DNA of 57,052 bases from Candidatus Latescibacterota bacterium (GTDB lineage Bacteria > Latescibacterota > UBA2968 > UBA8231). Each line of letters begins with the position of its first letter. The first letter of the stretch is position 1. Where the stretch lies: assembly GCA_022826515.1 (NCBI GenBank), contig JAJDUT010000091.1, positions 1 to 57,052 on the forward strand, given 5' to 3'. The notes under the pieces were generated by a model. That model was not told the origin of the DNA, ran no database searches, and was given only the letters and a program-made list of their open reading frames with translations. Made by a program: the position numbers and the translations under genes. This document shows positions 53,200-57,052 of the stretch, piece by piece.

Positions 53200-53596
53200 C
53201 GAGGGGTCCCCATGCTGATCTCAGTAAGTTCGCCTTGCCTCGGGGCACGAAGAACAAGGGAAATTGAATATGGCACAATTCCAACCGGAAACTCAGGTTT
53301 TCCTGAAGCAGATTTGAATAGGCTAATTCGACGCTACTCCATCCACGCCCTTGCGAGAGAAAGCTTGCCGTGACAAAATACACAACGTGCCGGCAGCGTA
53401 TAATGCTATCTCGAAGCGAGGCAAACGGGCCTTGGCCTATCGGGTAGTGATGACGGTCGAGCCACGGGAAGTAGTCGTTTCTTTCTAGTGCTCTGTACAC
53501 AGGTTGCACCAGACGATCTCGATCCTCAGCACAATGAGAGAGAAATACATGATGGGTGCAAAGCGGCAGACACTTAACCTTCCAATCGCCGATCAT
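53177..53596 (-). CDS. TIR-domain protein (putative effector), frame-broken
   Basis: The 139-residue frame is a TIR domain: HHVFLSHCAEDRDRLV (strand A with box 1), FPWLDRHHYPIGQ, IIRCRHVVYFVTASFLSQ, and GWSSVELAYS with the predicted catalytic Glu90 of NADase TIRs. It ends abruptly after RFY at a TAA (53177-53179), while the continuation is in the +1 frame (52987-53176). It starts directly after the TGA of the 108-residue gene, so the two are one operon. Bacterial TIR domains usually act as NAD-consuming effectors in antiviral systems. Confidence 0.72.
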   Translation of the reverse strand: MIGDWKVKCLPLCTHHVFLSHCAEDRDRLVQPVYRALERNDYFPWLDRHHYPIGQGPFASLRDSIIRCRHVVYFVTASFLSQGRGWSSVELAYSNLLQENLSFRLELCHIQFPLFFVPRGKANLLRSAWGPLVERGRFY

Positions 53597-53923
53597 TCAA
53601 GAGGCCCATTCTTGCGGAGGAGGGAAGGGAGCCACTTCTAGCGTAGGGGCAGCAATGCCCGTGATTTTCGTAATTAGTTCCTCGCCGAGGGGGGTCGGAC
53701 AAGCAAATAGCTTGCGCCTCATCACCATAACGCCGCCTTCGGCCATGTTTTCACATGCCTTCATAATCTGGCCGAGCGTGTATTTCCCATCCAAAGCCGA
53801 ATACAGGGATGGGCACGATAAGCCATAGCCAACTTTGCGCGTCGGATTGAACTGTGGGAAGGCTGCAAGGATGTCGCGGTATATCTCAGGTAAGCTATTA
53901 ACATATTCGTCGGATATTGGCAT
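53597..53923 (-). CDS. Small winged-helix-like partner of the TIR gene
   Basis: A 108-residue protein beginning MPISDEYVNSLPEIYRDILAAFPQFNPTRK. A predicted helix-strand pattern (YTLGQIMKACENMAEGGVMVMRRKLFACPTPLGEELITKI) suits a winged-helix sensor or regulator. The RBS AAGGAGGT before the ATG is very strong. The TIR gene begins immediately at its stop. The small gene may sense infection or regulate the TIR effector; the family was not recognised. Confidence 0.6.
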   Translation of the reverse strand: MPISDEYVNSLPEIYRDILAAFPQFNPTRKVGYGLSCPSLYSALDGKYTLGQIMKACENMAEGGVMVMRRKLFACPTPLGEELITKITGIAAPTLEVAPFPPPQEWAS

Positions 53924-54107
53924 TCATACCTCCTTGTGTTGATTATAAAAGGTAATCTCTTATAAAATAGATTGCCGCCTAAGCCTCGACAAGGTAGCCA
54001 AAGCATCTCACAGGTTCACGTGCGGTTCCCAAAACACCCTTGGTGTCGTGAGATTAGATTCGTACTCTTTCCCATCCATGCCCGAATTTACTTTCCAGCG
54101 AGGAACC

Positions 54108-54971
54108 ATGCCCTCTAGCACTTCTCTCCACCCCGCCGCGTATGACCAACTCATTGACCTAGCCTTGCGGGAAGACCTCGGCGCTGTAGATGTAGAAGCC
54201 GATCTGACCGCTGCTTGGACCGTGGCGAGCGATGCCGAGGCTCGCGCCCACATCATCGCCCGCCAAACCGGCGTCGTCGCGGGTATTGAGGTTGCCCGCG
54301 CGGTCTTTGCCCGTCTCGACGAGAGCATTTTTGTGTGTGCTGAGGTTGCTGACGGGGACGAGGTCGCAGAAGGCCAGACCCTCATCCGCTTGCAGGGCCG
54401 CGCTCGTTCGCTCTTGGTTGGGGAGCGCACGGCGCTCAATTTTCTGCAACAGCTTTCGGGCGTGGCTACTCTGACTCACCGCTATGTGGAGGCTCTAAGC
54501 GGCACGGCTACGCGCATCACTGACACTCGCAAAACCACGCCGGGTTGGCGGCACTTGCAAAAGTGGGCCGTGCGCTTGGGCGGGGGCGTCAATCACCGCA
54601 TGGGCCTGTACGACGCCGTGCTGATCAAGGAAAACCACGCCGCGGCCGCGGGCGGTGTCCGCGCTGCCATTTGCGCGGCGCGGGGCCAAGCAGCGCCGGT
54701 TTACGTGGAAGCCGAAAATCTCGCGGAGGTCGAGGAGGCCCTAGCGGGCGGCCCAGACCGCATCCTGCTCGACAACATGGACGCGCCAACCTTACGCCGG
54801 GCCGTAGCGCTCATACGCGCCGCCGATCCCGCCATTGAGATTGAGGCCACCGGCGGTTATACCTTGGCGACCGTGCGCGAGGCCGCTGCCGCTGGTGTGG
54901 ACTTCATTTCGATCGGTGCTCTGACGCATTCGGCACCGGCGTTGGACTTGAGTATGCTTTTTGAGGAATAG
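54108..54971 (+). CDS. nadC: Nicotinate-nucleotide pyrophosphorylase (quinolinate phosphoribosyltransferase)
   Basis: A 287-residue NadC: LALREDLGAVDVEADLTAAW (N-terminal domain), ERTALNFLQQLSGVATLT, ITDTRKTTPGWR (the TRKT phosphate site), LKWAVRLGGGVNHRMGLYDAVLIKENH, and IEATGGYTLATVREAAAAGVDFISIGALTHS at the C-terminal phosphate loop. It makes nicotinate mononucleotide from quinolinate and PRPP in de novo NAD synthesis. The ATG at 54108 has GAGG four bases upstream; earlier in-frame starts are less conserved. This NAD-synthesis gene neighbours the NAD-consuming TIR cassette, perhaps by chance. Confidence 0.93.
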   Translation: MPSSTSLHPAAYDQLIDLALREDLGAVDVEADLTAAWTVASDAEARAHIIARQTGVVAGIEVARAVFARLDESIFVCAEVADGDEVAEGQTLIRLQGRARSLLVGERTALNFLQQLSGVATLTHRYVEALSGTATRITDTRKTTPGWRHLQKWAVRLGGGVNHRMGLYDAVLIKENHAAAAGGVRAAICAARGQAAPVYVEAENLAEVEEALAGGPDRILLDNMDAPTLRRAVALIRAADPAIEIEATGGYTLATVREAAAAGVDFISIGALTHSAPALDLSMLFEE

Positions 54972-55019
54972 AAGTTTACCCCCGTTCTGTTTGGATAGGG
55001 GTTTATACCTACTGTCTGA

Positions 55020-55077
55020 CTAATACTACGCGGTATTAGATGCTTCGACTCCGCTCCGCTCCGCTCAGCATGACCGA
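55020..55077. repeat. Pair of short palindromes downstream of nadC
   Basis: CTAATAC-6-GTATTAG (55020-55039) is followed by an ATGCTTCG...AGCATG hairpin with a triple CCGCT tandem (55040-55072). There is no T run, so a terminator role is uncertain. Sequences of the second kind recur in many genomes as intergenic hairpins. Confidence 0.4.
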
Positions 55078-55125
55078 CAAATAGAGCACTAGCGCACAGA
55101 CCCCGACGCTGCGTAACGTCAGTGT

Positions 55126-55599
55126 CTAACCATCCCGCCACTTGCAATAGGGATGGTGCACGAGGTTGGCGTTGTAGTAGCGCGGATCGTCTGACACTTC
55201 GACGCCGGCCCAAGGTGGCTTCTCCGCAACCTCATCCTGACTGCCCAGCTCGACTTCGGCGAGCACTAATCCCTCGTTTTCTCCAGAAAATACGTCGATG
55301 GTCCAGACCTTGCCCGCCCAAGGCAAGGTGTAGCGCGTCTTTTCGATGAAGGGCTGCTGGCACAGAGTTGCTAGGATGCTCTCGGCGTCTTGGCGCGGGA
55401 TTTCGTATTCGTACTCGCGGCGTGCGATGCCGCTAGTAGCCCCCTTGAGCGTGAGTACCGCTCGCTCGCCCTCAATGCGCACGCGCACCACGCCGCCGTC
55501 TTGGATGGGAATGTAGCCCTGCCGGAAGGCGACGCCCTCTAATTGGTCGAGGCAAGAGCGGTCGGATACGAGGTACTTGCGCTCGATTTCCCAGGACAT
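55126..55599 (-). CDS. CYTH-domain triphosphatase
   Basis: A 157-residue CYTH protein starting MSWEIERKYLV, the ExExK signature. The tunnel-fold strands include VRVRIEGERAVLTLKG and REYEYEIPRQDAESIL, with KTRYTLPW and LVLAEVELGSQDE further on. Members hydrolyse inorganic triphosphate or thiamine triphosphate. It starts three bases after a possible 25-codon ORF and is the last gene of a four-ORF minus-strand run from the Gfo/Idh/MocA gene. Confidence 0.9.
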   Translation of the reverse strand: MSWEIERKYLVSDRSCLDQLEGVAFRQGYIPIQDGGVVRVRIEGERAVLTLKGATSGIARREYEYEIPRQDAESILATLCQQPFIEKTRYTLPWAGKVWTIDVFSGENEGLVLAEVELGSQDEVAEKPPWAGVEVSDDPRYYNANLVHHPYCKWRDG

Positions 55600-55602
55600 C
55601 GG

Positions 55603-55680
55603 TTAGGCGGCAGCGGTGCGGTCGAGAGAGTCGATCATCCGATCCTTGTCTTCCGTCCCACAAACTGCCGATATGGTCAT
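55603..55680 (-). CDS. Possible micro-ORF of 25 codons in the operon gap
   Basis: It starts with ATG overlapping the L7Ae-like gene's TGA by ATGA, reads MTISAVCGTEDKDRMIDSLDRT and stops with TAA three bases before the CYTH ATG. The exact coupling on both sides is suggestive of translation, but the sequence has no recognised family and could be fortuitous. Confidence 0.3.
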   Translation of the reverse strand: MTISAVCGTEDKDRMIDSLDRTAAA

Positions 55681-56006
55681 GGCGTTTGCTCCTTCAAGTG
55701 CTTGGCCAATCCGCGGGCTAAGTCGCCGCGCAAAACGCCGATCACTTGGGCGTCCTCGCGACCAAAGCCCTGAGTCAGTACTTCCATTGCCTGTACTTGA
55801 AAGACGCGCGTCCCCCGGTGCTCCAAGCGAGCTAATTCTCGCAACGTCCGCTGCGCTAAGTCGCTGCTGGCAAATACAAAGGCCAGTCCCTTGGCGCGGC
55901 GCACGGCCGACAAGCCGACGACCGTGACCCCAGAGCGGCAACCTATCCCCAAGAGCGCGGACAGTTGCGCCGTTGGGTTGAGGTGGGGTAGGTCTTGCTC
56001 AGACAA
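55677..56006 (-). CDS. L7Ae/L30e-like RNA-binding protein
   Basis: A 109-residue protein. The stretch LSALLGIGCRSGVTVVGLSAVRRAKGLAFVFASSDLAQRTLREL and the following RVFQVQAMEVLTQGFGREDAQVIGVLRGDLARGL align with YlxQ-type members of the L7Ae/L30e family, which bind kink-turn RNA. The usual conserved K/R-A-G segment is present in altered form (CRSG). Its start overlaps the end of the Gfo/Idh/MocA gene by eight bases, so it is co-translated with it. Confidence 0.65.
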   Translation of the reverse strand: MSEQDLPHLNPTAQLSALLGIGCRSGVTVVGLSAVRRAKGLAFVFASSDLAQRTLRELARLEHRGTRVFQVQAMEVLTQGFGREDAQVIGVLRGDLARGLAKHLKEQTP

Positions 56007-57018
56007 AGGCTGGCTTGATGGGCACTGACCCGCGCGCCGCCGAAATGTTGGCTGCTTCGAGCACGCCGATTACCCGGCCCGCGGATTCGGGAGTAATGAC
56101 GAGGTCGGCGCGGCCCTGCAAATGCGCGAAAACGTTTTCGTAGTACGCATCCCAATTGGACTCGGCGAAGGGTACCTCGGCACTCATCTGGCGGCCGTTG
56201 ATCAGCGTCTTGACGAGGTACTTGCCGCCAACGTCTTCGATCGCGCCTTTCGTGCCCAGCACCCGCCAGCGCGGCCGCGGACTCATCGACAGGTTGGACA
56301 TGGTCAGGGTGACGGTGCAGCCGCTGTGGAAGCGCAGCGTGTATTCGGAGTGATCCTCGTTGTCGTATTTTTCCCACGCGGGGTTTTTGACTTGATAGCC
56401 GCTGACCGAGGTGATTTTTTCCGGGACGATATTCAAAACCCAATCCGTAAAATGTGCCCCCCAATCGTAGATGGCTCCGCCGGAGATTTTGCGATTGGCG
56501 CGCCACCAAGTTCTCTGCTCGCCGTAGCCGTAAAACCCGGTCTCGATGCGGAAGACGCGGCCGATGATTTGCTCTTTGAGAATTAGATCGCGCAGGACTA
56601 CAAAGTCGCCGTCCCAGCGCCGGTTGTGGAACGTCGAGATCAGGACCTTGTTCTTTTTGGCCGCCGCCTGCATGCGCTTGACTTCGGCGCTGGTGATGGC
56701 GAGGGGCTTTTCGCAGACTACGTGGACCCCAGCGTCGAGGCACTGCACTGTTAGCTTGGCGTGCGTGTTGTGTGGGGTGATGATCGTCACCAAGTCCAAG
56801 TTTGCGTTGCGCAGCATGGTGCCGACGCGGCCGTAGGTTTTGATGCCGGGGAAGTCCTCTTCAGCTACTTGACGCCGCTCGGGATCTAGCTCGCAGACCG
56901 CGGCCACTTCCACGCCCTCGTTTTTGGCCATGGAGGTCAAGTGCAACTGACCCATATTGAACGCGCCGCCATAGCCTATAACACCGACGCGGAAATGCTC
57001 TTGTTTTTTTGCTGCCAC
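55999..57018 (-). CDS. Gfo/Idh/MocA-family oxidoreductase, second copy
   Basis: A 339-residue dehydrogenase: RVGVIGYGGAFNMGQLHL (Rossmann start), HVVCEKPLAITSAEVKRM (EKP), and GGAIYDWGAHFTDWVL (the GGxxxDxGxHxxD region with catalytic Asp/His). The GTG start at 57018 has GAGGAG eight bases upstream. It differs strongly from the gene at 20557-21696, so the two are distant paralogues with likely different substrates. The upstream promoter lies beyond the window end. Confidence 0.9.
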   Translation of the reverse strand: MAAKKQEHFRVGVIGYGGAFNMGQLHLTSMAKNEGVEVAAVCELDPERRQVAEEDFPGIKTYGRVGTMLRNANLDLVTIITPHNTHAKLTVQCLDAGVHVVCEKPLAITSAEVKRMQAAAKKNKVLISTFHNRRWDGDFVVLRDLILKEQIIGRVFRIETGFYGYGEQRTWWRANRKISGGAIYDWGAHFTDWVLNIVPEKITSVSGYQVKNPAWEKYDNEDHSEYTLRFHSGCTVTLTMSNLSMSPRPRWRVLGTKGAIEDVGGKYLVKTLINGRQMSAEVPFAESNWDAYYENVFAHLQGRADLVITPESAGRVIGVLEAANISAARGSVPIKPAFV

Positions 57019-57052
57019 CGTGTGCTCCTCTGTTAAGGGTTTGAGGCCGCGA

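Noticed and set aside
25164..53596. SIR2 and TIR proteins forming a Thoeris system
   Set aside because: The two genes are about 24 kb apart, on opposite strands, and each has its own small partner. ThsA and ThsB are normally adjacent.
53640..53665. Fourth GTAGGGGC repeat
   Set aside because: The match is inside a coding region and lacks the inverted partner arm.
54048..54107. Longer nadC start
   Set aside because: The extra residues do not resemble NadC, and the ATG at 54108 has an RBS and family-typical start.

Overview
The window (57,052 bases, fairly GC-rich, densely coding) comes from a Gram-negative-type bacterium with an outer membrane. Seen directly: outer-membrane barrel proteins, lipobox lipoproteins, an MCE/Mla-type lipid transport operon, Lgt, a DUF5686/CarboxypepD_reg protein and a FlgD-like Ig C-terminal domain. 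Together with PhyH dioxygenase, Gfo/Idh/MocA dehydrogenases and an OYE-family enzyme, this gene mix suggests an uncultured FCB-type lineage such as Latescibacterota or a relative. That placement is inference; no rRNA, tRNA or CRISPR array was seen.

Layout. 1-4.7 kb: secreted or surface proteins and a membrane glycosyltransferase with TPRs. 4.7-7.4 kb: an NtrY/NtrC-like two-component pair whose regulator is split by an in-frame TAG. 7.4-10.2 kb: two copies of a secreted CARDB-PDZ protein around a decayed PIN-type toxin locus. 10.2-18.4 kb: a MacAB-like export operon (adaptor, ATPase, two permeases) followed by a TlpA-like protein and a DUF5686 outer-membrane protein. 18.6-23 kb: PhyH dioxygenase, EamA transporter, Gfo/Idh/MocA, MazG-like pyrophosphohydrolase, GNAT.

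23.2-32.7 kb is an accessory, defence-like island: amidohydrolase remnant, Fic protein, RHH/UPF0175 regulator plus a 1218-residue SIR2-domain protein, a DNA-methyltransferase C-terminal remnant, an ankyrin protein, and a tightly coupled AAA ATPase / TOPRIM-like protein / UPF0175 module. 32.7-41.1 kb is a lipid region: SDR, OYE-like enzyme, Lgt and a 1395-residue acyl reductase-adenylation-ACP-PlsC fusion resembling the myxobacterial ether-lipid enzyme ElbD, with a divergent diacylglycerol-kinase-like gene and a 166-bp MITE-like element.

41.3-46.4 kb is an MCE/Mla operon (MCE protein, auxiliary lipoprotein, barrel, STAS-MlaE permease, MlaF ATPase) running into folA. A chimeric ATP-binding protein sits at the 3' end of folA, with a second folA-like 3' end beyond it. 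48-53 kb: secreted protein, aromatic/aspartate aminotransferase, DUF4384-like lipoprotein, glycogen-synthase-like glycosyltransferase. 53-54 kb: a two-gene TIR cassette with a frame break. 54-57 kb: nadC, CYTH phosphatase, L7Ae-like protein and a second Gfo/Idh/MocA gene.

Best candidates for an undescribed system: the AAA/TOPRIM-like/UPF0175 module (30569-32735), the RHH-UPF0175/SIR2 pair (24815-28820), the TIR cassette (52987-53923) and the ElbD-like/Lgt/OYE/SDR operon (32754-40120). Recurrent gene insertions flanked by short duplications, and GTAGGGGC palindromes at gene ends, show how the accessory genes may have arrived. No gene-free stretch exceeds 300 bases.
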